Shown here: piece after piece, positions 35,701-43,285 of the stretch
How positions within the stretch are numbered: position 1 is the first letter of the stretch
Layout: each line of letters starts with the position of its first letter
NCBI RefSeq assembly: GCF_000003815.2
Contig: NC_049988.1
Location: 8,644,166-8,708,165 of the forward strand
DNA: 64,000 bases
From: Branchiostoma floridae
Lineage: Eukaryota; Chordata; Leptocardii; Amphioxiformes; Branchiostomatidae
Direction of reading: 5' to 3'
Position numbers and translations under genes: made by a program
The notes under the pieces: generated by a model
Databases searched by the model: none
The model's input: only the letters and a program-made list of their open reading frames with translations
Told to the model about the DNA's origin: nothing

Positions 35701-37300
35701 GAAACATCTGATAGCAAATGTCTGTAATGAATAATGGTAAAGGAGGATATTTTCAACAAAAAAAACACAAGCACATGTTCCAACTTAAACTGAAAACAAA
35801 CAAACTTTATGTACTGCATGGTACATTTTGAGATGAACAGCTATTTGAACAACACATTTAACAACTAAACTGATCTTAAAAACATTATAGTTGATGAAGT
35901 TAAACAAAAAACGCTTAGCTGCAACATCCAAACATGTACCATACACCTAATGGTAAAAATGACTCCACCCCTGAGGTGTTGCCAAAAAGTGTCACACTTA
36001 GTATGACACTTTTTGGCAACACCTCAGAGGTGGTAGCTTCTAGTGATGTCTCCTGATTTCTCATATTACCTTTCCAGCATCAAGGCAGTGAAGGCCACAG
36101 TGGTGTTGTTGCCACTCCTGGGGATCACATACATGCTGTTCTTCATCCACCCCAGCGGCAGGGGAACGTCCAAAATCTTCTTCAGATACTTCAACTCATT
36201 CCTCCAGTCATTCCAGGTATGTTTCAACTAACGTTTTATGATGCTGTTTTACTGTAAATGCAGAAACTTTCGCGGTGGTTTAATGTTAGCGGTTTTTGCG
36301 GTGGCCGCTTCACCACGAATTTAAAACCACCGCGAACATTTTTCCATGGCAGTAATTAGAGACAACAGTACATGGTGCTACCGCGAAATTAAAACCACCG
36401 TGAAAAGTCCATTTCCTGCTACCGCAAAATTAAATCTCCGCGAACTTAAATGCATTTACCGTACCAATTATTCAAATCTAAACAATGGTTGGCAGCAATA
36501 CTTTGCTGAATCTGTTGACATGGTAAGAATGTTATACATGTATTGACATCCTTAGAGACAGAGATCATTGAGAAGAAAAATCTGTAGTTTTGAAATTTAT
36601 ATTCATATTCATGTGTAAGGTTAATGTAAATTATTTCTTTAGAGCAAGATTCATCTTAATCTGTTATAATGCTAATCCCATGAAAGTTCATTTATGCATC
36701 CTCATAAAAATTTTGTCATAAAAGACATTTAATTTCAGTTTACACAATACATACTACACCACATTTTTGAATGTATGTTAAATGGTGATTCCTAAATCCT
36801 ATTGTCTTTTTTTCAGGGATGCTTTGTGTCTGTCATCTACTGTTTCTCCAACACAGAGGTAAGAACAACCTATAAAATATCTAATGTTGAACACATACAG
36901 ACACACACCAGTAGATCAACTCATCATGTTATAAGCACTATAGAATGTCTAGTGATGTTGATCCTTTTAATCTTTATCATGAGAATGGGTATGTGAAATT
37001 TTAACTCAGAAGTTATGTTCACAGTTTTTATATGATTGATTGAAAAGTACATTTCCATTTGTTTACCCCATCTTATAGGTGCAGAATGCAGTACAGCGCA
37101 GAATAGATAGATGGCGCAACCAGCAACAGTGTGCTCACAACAGCACCCCATCCAAACAGATGGTTCTCGCAGTTTTCACAGCAGCTTCACAATCGACGGT
37201 TGACAAGAACGAGAACACAAAAGCATCTTCTACTTGTCATGCAACACAGGTCAAAAGTAATGTCAGAGACTCCAAAAAGCCTGTTATTGAAGAAGCGTAA
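11747..37300 (+). CDS. CRHR: CRF (CRH) receptor-like class B1 GPCR, 13 coding exons
   Basis: Joined exons: 11747-11794, 23211-23346, 24128-24244, 24802-24911, 25272-25378, 26905-27025, 28534-28687, 33263-33323, 34138-34216, 35003-35091, 36078-36216, 36817-36858, 37079-37300. All 12 introns are GT-AG and all phases close, giving 1425 nt (474 residues plus stop). The start is hydrophobic (signal peptide). An extracellular hormone-binding domain with six Cys follows (TCWPP, MPCPG, NGTW), then seven membrane helices at about 153-172, 182-203, 218-248, 257-281, 300-325, 348-364 and 380-402. Class B hallmarks are [13 protein letters not shown] in TM3, [11 protein letters not shown] in TM6 and the 42-nt exon encoding the TM7 core VIYCFSNTE. 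The helices resemble vertebrate CRF receptors most, so a Gs/cAMP-coupled receptor for a CRF/urocortin-type peptide at the cell surface is inferred. An invertebrate DH44-type receptor is the same orthology group. No stop or frameshift interrupts it. Confidence 0.9.
12190..12617 (-). mobile_element. LINE 3' end, minus strand
   Basis: A minus-strand frame (12309-12617) contains [15 protein letters not shown] and SLGSFKERL. This matches the common C-terminal pattern of LINE ORF2 proteins (SFFPRTIxxWNxLP ... FKxxL). The 3' UTR includes the GCTGCTGCCGCGCCGCGTGC block and a TATCTG/TATACAG-type tail near 12205-12240. It lies antisense in intron 1 and shares its tail with 8030-8240. Confidence 0.75.
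12640..13690. other. intron 1, no feature seen
   Basis: Moderately AT-rich intronic DNA with no recognised repeat end, RNA or exon. Confidence 0.35.
13699..13872. repeat. local repeat A, copy 1
   Basis: GATTGATATTGAGAAAATGG and about 150 following bases recur at 14711-14877 with about 80% identity, in the same orientation. Confidence 0.7.
14428..14590. repeat. local repeat B, copy 1 (empty site)
   Basis: GTCTGAACTTTAGCCGGATT followed by TCTTATAGAAAAC, then a block with CTTAGCTTTTG and CATATTCTTTGAAATACCAA (about 14539-14558). The same order occurs at 14908-15215, where a MITE interrupts it. Confidence 0.65.
14711..14877. repeat. local repeat A, copy 2
   Basis: Partner of 13699-13872 (offset 1011-1012 bp). 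It shares GCATACGTTTGG, GTAGCAGAATTT and GCGAACATATAACTTGAACA-like blocks. Confidence 0.7.
14930..15114. mobile_element. TTCGCGGT-rich MITE, copy 1
   Basis: About 185 bp with ends TGCATTTAAGTTCGCGG and CCGCGAACATTTCTGCATTT-ACAGTA. The interior carries many GTTCGCGGTG motifs in both orientations. The same family is inverted at 36251-36463. It interrupts local repeat B, whose uninterrupted copy is at 14428-14450. Confidence 0.8.
15215..17460. other. intron 1, no gene seen
   Basis: Only short local repeats are visible: TTTGGGCGC-(C/T)GTACCAA twice at about 15408-15445, and CAACTTTGGACCCGGG twice at about 16187-16245. The 118-codon minus frame at 15402-15758 has no motif I can name. Confidence 0.4.
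17462..17732. repeat. 86-bp direct repeat pair
   Basis: CCTTATTTTACTCTTAGATG and the following ~65 bases (through GAGTATATCCAC) occur at about 17466-17545 and again at about 17652-17732. They are about 90% alike. Confidence 0.7.
17831..18407. mobile_element. pogo/Tigger-like non-autonomous transposon
   Basis: The left end is CAGTCAAACCTGTATTAGCG. The right end, read inwards, is CAGTCAAACCTGTCTATAGC. The element is flanked by TA on both sides. A CAGT-starting TIR with a TA duplication is typical of pogo/Tigger (Tc1/mariner superfamily). The interior (577 bp in all) repeats GCGGCCAC and CGGTCCC motifs and has no transposase. Confidence 0.75.
19049..19757. repeat. two-copy tandem duplication (~380 + ~327 bp)
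   Basis: Units start at 19049 and 19431 (GGCGGC-ATGCGTGCAATGGG and GGCGGC-TCACGTGCAATGGG). Both run through TGAGAATTGCTTTTGATGAG and end near AAAGC-GAA-TGC. The second unit lacks about 50-85 bp after GAAAGAAGAG. Confidence 0.8.
20010..20052 (-). ncRNA. hammerhead-like ribozyme motif, left arm
   Basis: Mirror copy of the 20661-20703 motif on the minus strand, in the same sense as the endonuclease frame. All core bases are identical to the right-arm copy. Confidence 0.5.
20227..20628 (-). pseudogene. Penelope-like GIY-YIG endonuclease domain (RT missing)
   Basis: A 133-codon frame. [20 protein letters not shown] carries a CxxC pair followed by the GIY-YIG variant (VYIG) and the catalytic-region arginine. 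[22 protein letters not shown] and [20 protein letters not shown] follow in the order usual for the C-terminal endonuclease of Penelope-like retroelements, which nicks DNA at insertion. The N-terminal reverse transcriptase is lost: upstream the frame runs straight into the inverted arm at 20613, so the first ~5 residues are arm sequence. It ends with a stop in the element. It lies antisense inside receptor intron 1 and is unlikely to be expressed as a working element. Confidence 0.85.
20661..20703 (+). ncRNA. hammerhead-like ribozyme motif, right arm
   Basis: Core CTGAAGA (20666-20672), stem II GGTGAC/GTCACC (20674-20679 and 20685-20690) with loop AGACG, then GAAA (20691-20694), a minimal stem III C-G and the cleavage-type triplet GTC (20696-20698). 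Stem I pairs TTGCC with GGTGA. Minimal hammerheads with very short stem III are known from Penelope-like elements. One extra A (20673) lies between core and stem II, so activity is uncertain. Confidence 0.55.
20868..21260. repeat. degenerate 36-40-bp minisatellite
   Basis: About ten variants of a unit like GCGATATTCTAAAGACCGTT plus GTGGGATTAAATG. Individual units differ at many positions and in length, so this is an old array. Confidence 0.8.
21325..22380. repeat. 160-180-bp satellite, about six units
   Basis: Each unit contains CTTCACTTCATAGAAAACAT, a TTTCCATTTTACAT block, GTTACATTCATCATGGGAGT, TTGCCT-TGCAAA-CGGCATGTGG and CCCATTACCGAA. Units begin near 21342, 21511, 21670, 21845, 22010 and 22195. 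One junction expanded a CTTCA pentamer (about 21672-21697). Confidence 0.85.
22720..23270 (+). repeat. 145-157-bp tandem repeat that overlaps exon 2
   Basis: Four units are in register by a CTGCAG-like acceptor followed by ATGA: after 22762, 22908, 23053 and 23210 (spacings 146, 145 and 157). The last one is the real start of CRHR-like exon 2. The earlier ones carry TTGGTCG..AACAGTACC..AATCACGGAGTC-type homology to the first ~55 bases of that exon, then diverge. Their frames stop soon, so they are not exons. Confidence 0.8.
23211..23346 (+). CDS. CRHR: CRHR-like exon 2 (start of hormone-binding domain)
   Basis: Phase 0 in, phase 1 out. It encodes residues 17-61, beginning [14 protein letters not shown], and carries the first conserved cysteine (ACHME). 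The acceptor is CTGCAG and the donor GTAAGA. The first ~55 nt are the last unit of the 22720-23270 tandem array. If exon 1 is wrong, translation could start at this exon's own ATG, but then no signal peptide would be present. Confidence 0.8.
24128..24244 (+). CDS. CRHR: CRHR-like exon 3 (hormone-binding domain)
   Basis: Phase 1 in and out. It encodes [20 protein letters not shown] then [18 protein letters not shown]. This gives cysteines 2-4, the conserved D and W of the class B ligand-binding fold, and an N-glycosylation site (NAT). Confidence 0.92.
24802..24911 (+). CDS. CRHR: CRHR-like exon 4 (hormone-binding domain end)
   Basis: Phase 1 in, phase 0 out. It encodes [20 protein letters not shown] and then [17 protein letters not shown]. 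It supplies cysteines 5 and 6, the ENGTW motif and two more N-glycosylation sites. Confidence 0.92.
25050..25175 (-). mobile_element. tRNA-derived SINE, intron 4, antisense
   Basis: The minus strand 25175-25107 has a tRNA-like A box (TTGTGGTTAGGGTAGCTGAC), an anticodon-loop-like CTCCAAATC (tRNA-Trp-like) and a B box GGTTCGAATCC. The acceptor stem does not pair properly, so it is not a working tRNA. The body runs towards 25050 without a clear end. Confidence 0.7.
25272..25378 (+). CDS. CRHR: CRHR-like exon 5 (TM1)
   Basis: Phase 0 in, phase 2 out. [20 protein letters not shown] leads into [15 protein letters not shown], the first membrane helix. Donor GTAAGT. Confidence 0.9.
25600..26050. repeat. 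three-copy ~158-bp tandem repeat in intron 5
   Basis: Units start near 25606, 25766 and 25926 with GGAATGAACAAATAATGATA and include TTCTGTTATCTTGTGGAAG, CATTCTCCAAACGAGTAAC and AAGACATACC. Units 1 and 2 are the closest; unit 3 has a small deletion. Confidence 0.85.
26905..27025 (+). CDS. CRHR: CRHR-like exon 6 (TM2)
   Basis: Phase 2 in, phase 0 out. It encodes [20 protein letters not shown] and [21 protein letters not shown]. The R-N-x-I-H-x-N-L signature of class B TM2 is intact. Confidence 0.95.
27200..27450 (-). mobile_element. tRNA-derived SINE, intron 6, antisense
   Basis: The minus strand from about 27450 has an A box TGTGGCGCAGTCGGCAGGG and a B box GGTTCCAATCC. The body includes GGACATTAAATGGAGGTCC near 27280-27300, which resembles the conserved central domain shared by deuterostome SINEs (Nin-DC type). 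Pairing of the tRNA arms is poor, so it is a SINE, not a tRNA gene. Confidence 0.75.
27460..28520. other. intron 6 remainder, no feature seen
   Basis: AT-rich DNA without recognised repeat ends or exon-like segments. Confidence 0.35.
28534..28687 (+). CDS. CRHR: CRHR-like exon 7 (TM3, start of TM4)
   Basis: Phase 0 in, phase 1 out. It encodes [36 protein letters not shown] and [10 protein letters not shown]. The block [14 protein letters not shown] is the best single match to CRF receptors. Its Cys in WHC should bond to the Cys of RCWVD in exon 9. Confidence 0.95.
29478..29840. repeat. dispersed repeat C, copy 1 (intron 7)
   Basis: AATCTTGCCTGTGGTTTTAA, then AGATAGCAGATAAAAGCATC, GTATGTTTTATGGACTTGCA, CTGAAGCATCATTCTGGTAG and CTATCTAAAATGCAAAGTTA all recur in order at 34399-34725 in intron 9. 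Confidence 0.8.
30316..32438. mobile_element. 2.1-kb DNA transposon with 23-bp perfect TIRs, GACG-rich
   Basis: GCCTCTGTGAAAATTCAAGC-GTC at 30316-30338 is perfectly inverted at 32416-32438. Both subterminal zones (30330-30760 and 32200-32415) are crowded with GGACG/CGTCC motifs and are much more GC-rich than their surroundings; the middle is AT-rich. No transposase is seen. The 213-codon minus frame at 30241-30882 is Arg/Pro-rich, runs across the left TIR and comes from the GACG repeats. A target duplication is not clear. Inserted in intron 7. Confidence 0.75.
32445..33262. other. intron 7 tail, no feature seen
   Basis: AT-rich intronic DNA between the GC-rich element and exon 8. Confidence 0.35.
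33263..33323 (+). CDS. CRHR: CRHR-like exon 8 (TM4)
   Basis: Phase 1 in, phase 2 out. It encodes [20 protein letters not shown]. The first codon (TGT) is split and gives Cys where most class B receptors have Gly in GWGxP. Confidence 0.9.
34138..34216 (+). CDS. CRHR: CRHR-like exon 9 (ECL2, TM5 start)
   Basis: Phase 2 in, phase 0 out. It encodes [20 protein letters not shown] then PVIIVLL. The ECL2 Cys-Trp pair is conserved. Confidence 0.93.
34399..34725. repeat. dispersed repeat C, copy 2 (intron 9)
   Basis: Same orientation as 29478-29840, about 90% alike over the shared blocks, with small deletions (e.g. after GGACTTGCAC). Confidence 0.8.
35003..35091 (+). CDS. CRHR: CRHR-like exon 10 (TM5 end, ICL3)
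   Basis: Phase 0 in, phase 2 out. It encodes [20 protein letters not shown] then PNSLDTTHY. The KLRA(H/S) segment of intracellular loop 3, a G-protein contact in the family, is retained. Confidence 0.93.
35319..35373 (+). other. candidate stop-bearing cassette exon in intron 10
   Basis: CACTGCAG at 35311-35318 could act as acceptor and CAG/GTATGA at 35371-35379 as donor, enclosing 55 nt. Spliced after exon 10, the first split codon is AGA and the next is TGA, a stop. It shares AGCATCAAGG with the exon 11 start. There is no transcript evidence. Confidence 0.25.
35971..36027. repeat. perfect 24-bp inverted repeat (hairpin), 9-nt loop
   Basis: CTGAGGTGTTGCCAAAAAGT-GTCA at 35971-35994 pairs perfectly with 36004-36027. 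It ends 50 nt before exon 11. A related half sequence is at about 38866-38898 (CTGGAGGTATTGCCAAAAAA). Confidence 0.9.
36078..36216 (+). CDS. CRHR: CRHR-like exon 11 (TM6, ECL3, TM7 start)
   Basis: Phase 2 in, phase 0 out. It encodes [40 protein letters not shown] and SFLQSFQ. The [11 protein letters not shown] core of TM6 is intact. Confidence 0.95.
36251..36463. mobile_element. TTCGCGGT-rich MITE, copy 2
   Basis: Ends TACTGTAAATGCAGAAA and TTAAATGCATTTACCGTA. The interior has CGCGGTGG and CCACCGCGAA motifs. It is inverted relative to 14930-15114 and somewhat longer (213 bp). It lies 35 bp after exon 11. Confidence 0.8.
36817..36858 (+). CDS. CRHR: CRHR-like exon 12 (42-nt TM7 exon)
   Basis: Phase 0 in and out. 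It encodes [14 protein letters not shown]. The 14-codon exon at this place is a conserved feature of class B GPCR genes. Confidence 0.95.
37079..37300 (+). CDS. CRHR: CRHR-like exon 13 (C-terminal tail)
   Basis: It encodes [17 protein letters not shown] (helix 8-like, EVQ junction) and a Ser/Thr/Lys-rich tail of 73 residues ending VIEEA and TAA. The tail is longer than in many CRF receptors, and its end does not look like a PDZ-binding terminus. Confidence 0.92.
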   Translation: MQNAVQRRIDRWRNQQQCAHNSTPSKQMVLAVFTAASQSTVDKNENTKASSTCHATQVKSNVRDSKKPVIEEA

Positions 37301-38690
37301 AGTCCACGTCATGACAGACAAAATAGGACCAAGAAGCAGCAGTAGTAGTAGAGTCATATGGTGTATTACAGCACTGTTTGGGGTTATACCGCCCCTTATG
37401 GGGTGGCTGCGGTGGCATACCTTCTTGTAGCTGAATACAAGATGGGGATGTGCCAGGTCTCCTGTCCGGGTGAATGATGTAAATCACTGTGTGATTTGAG
37501 GATTTGCTCCATCGCACACTGGGGCATGCCCCTACTCTTTTTTTTTAAAGATGTGGTAGGTTCAAGAAAGACAGAGAATAAATTAGATAATCCACATATA
37601 AGTGAAGAGAAGAGATATTAAAAAAAATTAAGTAAAGAGAAAAAATGCCAAAGAAGAGGACTTGGACCAGATAGATTGGACTCTATCAGATAGATTGGTT
37701 GATGGTCACTGTAGACAGGACTCTTAATCAGTTAATGTTTGTGATAATGGGAAAAATTATCAAAGGATCCACTAAAAAGTGGTCCCATTGGCCAGGTGGT
37801 CCTTACAAAGGGTGGTCACTTGTGCAGGTTTGACGTTTTCTGTATGTGCCTTGAGTATTCGGACCCTGTACACTACTATGTGGTACACCTTGTCCTGTTA
37901 CCTAAATATATTATATAGTTGTCATTAGCAATGGTGTATAAACCTTTGGACAATTGTAATATATAAGGAACCCATAAACATGGTGGACGAGATTTTAAAA
38001 GAAAAAGAAACAAGTATTTGTTTAGGGCAAGGAAAATAAAAATGTATTCAACAGCCAATGTGCCAAATAAAGAGGAAAGAAGTCTCTGTAAAATGCATGC
38101 TGAAAGCTTGCCACCATCTATGTATATAAGCATATCAACACTTAGTTTAAACCTCTAAATGTTTGTAAAGATTGTATAGATATTGATACATCTGACATTG
38201 AAAGGTCAGAGGAATAAGACTTACTTCACGACATTCCAATCTATGTACAGGAAAAACTAACCCATATACGTTTTACGCAGCACTCTGTTATACATATTCA
38301 TATTGCATGTGTGTACAGTACTCAGTACATATATGGATATTCACTTTTAATGTTAGAAATGTTAGGATTGTGAACCATGTCGAAATATTCCATGAATCCA
38401 TTTGAAGTAAAAAGAACAGAGAAACTATGTATTTTGAGATCTAGATTTGAGATATTTGTAAGGTCCAGTCTATGATATAGCCCTGTGTCATTTGTACATG
38501 AACATATAAAGATATATGACTGGAGGTTATGTCAAATCATGATAGAAAAGAGTTGTTAATAGTGCTGTACCGTCGCAACTACTCTACATAGAATATCGTC
38601 GTACGTTTTGCCTGACAATTGTAAATAGTACTACATGTATCTTGTCTACACCTATAATGTTGATAAATACAACTTAAACATTGGATTTCA
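37301..38690 (+). other. presumed 3' UTR / downstream of receptor
   Basis: No second gene begins here. Possible polyadenylation signals are AATAAA at 37577-37582 and one near 38064; which is used cannot be told. The true transcript end is unknown. Confidence 0.4.
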
Positions 38691-38920
38691 ACAATTCCAT
38701 TGTTAAAGGCAATTCCATTGTTAAAGGCAATCATACTTACTTAGATTGCAAAAAAATGTGTCCAAGGAGGTGCCTCGAGCACGTAGACAGTCTCATTACT
38801 CAGAATGGCTACCTTCTGGCTGCAATAATAGCCAAGGTGAATAACACCTCGATTTTAATAATGCCTCCACCCTGGAGGTATTGCCAAAAAATACACATTT
38901 TGACCTGCAACTTTCTCAAT

Positions 38921-40147
38921 GGGTTGGCGGAAACGGCTGCCCGGTCGGTCGGCGGAAACCCCTGCCCGGTCCGGTCCGGAGGTTGAGTTTGGGGGTTTCT
39001 AGTATTGCATACAGCAGAGTAAGGTATCTAGTGCAGCTGCGCCTTCTTGCAGCAGAATGCATTGTAATTTCAATATCAAACATAACACGTTACACCCATC
39101 GTAGAATAAACGTATACAAAACCGTGTCGAAATTTTGGACGGGGTTTTGGTTAGAAAACGGCTGGTAGTATTCAGTATCTGAATCACGACGAGGGTAATC
39201 GTGAACATGCTGTAAATCCGATCATAATTACGGCCTTATTTACGGGGCGCTATCACGTGGATAGCGATCGGTAATATTAAGAATATTCATCTTCCGAATA
39301 CCGTGTAGACGGAATATTAATGAGAACATAATTGATTGTTAATCAAACAGCCTGAAACTGCAATTCTTTGATTGATCACGATAATATTTTCTCACATGTC
39401 GGAAATGAAGAAACCCGCAGACAATAAAGATTTAACCAAGGATAGAGCGGCTAGAGCCCAAATAACACCGCGATAAACAGTTCGTGGCCACGGTCGGCTG
39501 GAGAAAATTTTTTGATTAGCAATTAATCTTCAACACGAAGGACTCATACCCCGATCAATGCCCACATCTTATTTGTCTAAAGCTATTCCAAATAGCAAGT
39601 AATGATAAAGTTTACTACTGTCCCCTATTAGAAGCGCCTCACACATATCCACGTGCGTATTTCGGGGTCAACGACCTAATGTGCGCCGCATGGAATGACG
39701 AAAACTTCCGATAAATTACACAAAGCAATCAATCCAACCTACAGTTTTCTTATTTCAGAGTATATAATATAAAACTAGTGTTGGGGAAAACATTTTCGCC
39801 AAAAAAAATCAAGGCGCTAATCTGTTCTTACTGTGAGGACACGCGGCTCATTATCGACCTTATAAGCGTTAATCTTAATTAGCTGGCATCACCGAAATCT
39901 GGTGTTTACCGTAAACGTGTGTAAGATCAAAATTACGCCATTATTACGGTAATTACGGTAATGTTTACGATATTAGTGCTACTGTTCAACGTAGGGTCAG
40001 CCTACACGAGAAATACACTTAAATCACTGTTGCGACAGCAAGCCATGTTGTTTACATTTGGTACACTCGAGACCCCCAAAACCAACCTCCGGACCGGACC
40101 GGGCAGCGGTTTCCGCCGACCGACAGGGCAGTCGTTTCCGCCAACCC
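38921..40147. mobile_element. Mutator-like non-autonomous element, exact 9-bp target duplication
   Basis: The 1227-bp element has ~78-bp TIRs beginning GGGTTGGCGGAAACG and rich in GCCCGGTCCGGTCCGG, with about six mismatches between the ends. TTTCTCAAT stands immediately outside both ends (38912-38920 and 40148-40156). Long TIRs plus a 9-bp duplication point to the MULE superfamily. No transposase; the interior is AT-rich. The intact duplication and TIRs suggest a young insertion. Confidence 0.85.
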
Positions 40148-40156
40148 TTTCTCAAT

Positions 40157-41215
40157 AGTATATAAACGTTACACATGAAAAAGTGGACATAATGTTATAT
40201 ATTTTGTCTCTTTTTTTAACACTAGAACTTGGAAAACATGGAAACGGGAAGGTTTTGTTTCATATTTCAAAACTTTTCGATATTATAAATGTGCACTGGA
40301 AAATGTGCACTGATCACTTTACTTGCTGTACATAACACAGATTGTAAAGTTTACGGTGATTCCTTATGGATACCAACGCTTCTTAACAAAGATATTGAAC
40401 AGAACATTGCTTGGTCAAGGCACTGTCAAGAAAATCAATAAAGTGGTTGTTATTTTAAAGTATTTGTGATAATTGAACGTTTACTTGTCATAATTTATTT
40501 GGTGAATGAGTCTTGCCGGACTGCCATTCATACCTCCATGACGATACTGGGGTTTCCATACAACACTCTACCCTATTTAACTGGCAAGAAGGGAGTATGA
40601 GAGGTGCAGTAACTTACTAGGATGGCACTCAGGGTAGAACGAGTTGGCTGTCAGAAATCGAAAAGAACGCAGCATACCCATAAAAATGCTGTCGTATCCA
40701 GTCATGCCCCACGTCAGCGTTTTTCAGTGAAACAGCGATATCTAGCGAGATTACTGCAAAGTGCAGTATAGTCAATCTGCAGCATTTATTTCACTGACTG
40801 CTAGGAGTCGCTCTTGCACAATCAACGTAAAATCGTACATGTTGTAGTAATATTTGGGTTGTTCTCAGGAAGTTTTACCTCCTTGGATGTTCTTTGCACA
40901 GTCGCGTCCTTGCCACGCAGAGATCAGGCACCGATTGCCCGCATTGTGGCCAAAGATTAATGTTTTCATTATTAAATAGCGCGGGAAAAGGTAAGGAATG
41001 CTGCTTTAAAGATGTACCTTTGATTTTTAAAAAGATGTAGCTTTGATCAAGGACGTCCTTGCATGGAAAGAAGTAACTTAAAACCTTCAAATACCCCGGA
41101 TGATTTGTTTTAGTACTGAAGCCTGTATTACAATCTGCCTTTGTTCAAAACACATTATCGATGGTCTCTTATTTGAACCTCCTTAAGTCAGGAGGTGTTG
41201 TTCTCTTGCTGATAT
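40157..41215. other. non-genic stretch
   Basis: No gene is supported. AATAAA lies at about 40437-40442. Small frames have no motif. Confidence 0.4.
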
Positions 41216-41432
41216 TCTCCAAGCAGAGGTTGGGTCGTGGAGATAGTAGTGGCCGGGATTTTTACCGGCTCACTCCGAAATACTTAGTGGTTAGAATTTT
41301 TATTCCTTACTTGAGACCAAATTCCTACCAAATTCCCCTATTACTATTTGGTCAAGCGGGAGTCTGGTAGAGACTACGAAATCCTGACCATTGCTATCTT
41401 CGCGGCCCAACCTCTGCTTGGAGAGTTTCGTT
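41216..41432. mobile_element. CTCCAAGCAGAGG-type MITE, copy 1
   Basis: TIRs CTCCAAGCAGAGGTTGGG at about 41218-41235 and its inverse CCCAACCTCTGCTTGGAG at about 41406-41423. The interior also holds GGAGTCTGGTAGAGACTA (41359-41376), which resembles the TIR tip of the 57125-58417 element. Confidence 0.75.
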
Positions 41433-41564
41433 CCTGCGGTCGTTGACCCCGGAAGCCCGCTGTCCCGGCGCGTGCCGTGTCAGTTCAAACAGCTGGCGGC
41501 ACGCATGGTGGCAGGTCGGCAGGATCGGGACATCACAGGAGACAAGTTTTCACACGTGGACCCG
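41433..41564 (+). other. possible 5' exon of an unrecognised gene
   Basis: A CpG-rich stretch with an ATG at 41505 opens a 20-codon frame (starting MVAGRQDRDITG) that ends exactly at a strong donor CCG/GTAAGA in phase 0. No downstream exon could be tied to it, and the protein is unknown to me. It could equally be non-coding. Confidence 0.25.
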
Positions 41565-41879
41565 GTAAGACTAGCGTTCTGACGGTGTGTGATCACCACT
41601 ATGTTATGGCATGCAATTCCTTTGTAGGTATCATATGATTTTGCCGTTTTGTTGTACATTTGTGAGAAGAGATCGGTGGGGACCTCGTGGTCTTGCCCTC
41701 AAATCATTGCCCCTCCCCACTCGCACATGCGGAAGACACGCGGTTGTTCGCAGTTTTGCCCTGTAAAAGATCGTAAAGAGCTAGCTCAAAATGTACCATA
41801 GTTTAGTGCAAAGAGGTTGCCACAACTTTCGAATATTAGTTTGATATAAGAAGGTAAAACTTACATGCGATCGCATGGA

Positions 41880-41912
41880 GCAAGGAGCTTTTATCAGGTA
41901 AAAGCTCCTTGC
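41880..41912. repeat. 14-bp perfect hairpin
   Basis: GCAAGGAGCTTTTA and TAAAAGCTCCTTGC around a 5-nt loop, flanked by further imperfect pairing (CATG on both sides). Function unknown. Confidence 0.8.
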
Positions 41913-43154
41913 ATGGAGGGGAGATTACTAAGTATGCAAGGTATGCAACACAATGAGAACCAGACAGAGAAAAGACCGTCACACCTAAACATGGCTCGTG
42001 TTTATGGATTCAGGAACTGTAACAGGAACTTACCTCATTAAAACAATGAAAATCGGTAAGATTCGACGCGTTTATGGGCTTATTTTCATGGAGAAGAAGT
42101 TTTTGGGGTGGTCCAGAGCAGATTTTTGTGTCGTTGTTGTCCGGTGTAGTTTTTGATCAGTTGTTTACATCTTCTTTGCCGACAATCTGTTAGTAAACAG
42201 GCGACAGTTTGCATGTCAATCACCCCCAGCCTGGCGCCTGACGCCCGCAAAATGGCACCATTGTCTCTGCTCATTTCCACTTCAAGGCGGCAGCTTTTTG
42301 TGTGACCAATTTTCTCGTCTGGGATCTTTAGGGAGATCCGCTTCCCTCACCCACAGAAAACAACGTAATAAAACTTGATGAACGCCATGTGTGCGGTCCG
42401 CGATCGTAAAAAAAAAAGATCTGTCGTGGGAGAAGAGATTCTAAATCGAAACATTATCTTAAAATGTCGTGTGTAACAATTGTGTAACAACATCAAGTTA
42501 GCAGTGAAGTATGGCTGTAAGAAAATAACTGGTATACAACCAAGGAGCCTTAAGAAAAGTCTTTTCTTCTTAGCGTCCATGATAAAATGCCAATAGTTTT
42601 ATCTGGTCCAAAACAAACGAGCAAAGAGGCTCTGCATTTTTTCACACAACTTTTATCAGAGGACTGCTAAATGTCAAGTCATTTTAGTGCGAGGTAATAA
42701 GACTTTTATGAGTTCCCGACTTGTGAAGTATCTGCTAGTTTTCAGCACCCTGCCAGACGATTTCATGGCCGTAGACACCACAAGGCTTATGCAAAGTGGA
42801 TAGTTCAAAGAAAAGACAAAGTATAAATGTAATAAAATTTGCAAGCGATACAATTTCATGGGACCACACTGGATTCCTGCAATCAGGTATTATTTGGCCA
42901 CCTACCTTGAATTTCAGAAGTTACTAACATTTCCAGTGGCTTCCTTCCTTCTTGGTTAGGTACTTCCTTGGATTGTACCATTCTCAAGCTTAGGGTGGCA
43001 CAACAATTGATTAAGATTCAAAAATTTGTCGATAACACTTAACAGTGTTCTTTTAGGTCAACTTCTGCATTTACAATGATATGCTCCAAAATATATCACT
43101 ATTTTTTCATGTGGAATCATCCTAAGGTACAAGGACAACTACAAGTTGCTCTGT

Positions 43155-43285
43155 GCCCTCATTCGCAGACTTTGGGATCGGTGGCATTTATTTTTTGGGG
43201 AGAGCAATGATTCATGACTATGGAAGGGACTGTGTCCCCTCCCAAAATAAACGCCACCAATCCAGAAGTCTGCGAAGGAGGCTAT
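43155..43285. mobile_element. small inverted-repeat element (MITE-like)
   Basis: TTCGCAGACTTTGGGATCGG followed by TGGCATTTATTTTTTGGGG is matched inversely by CCAAAATAAACGCCACCAAT and CCAGAAGTCTGCGAA. The arms are about 45 bp with a short centre. Confidence 0.7.
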
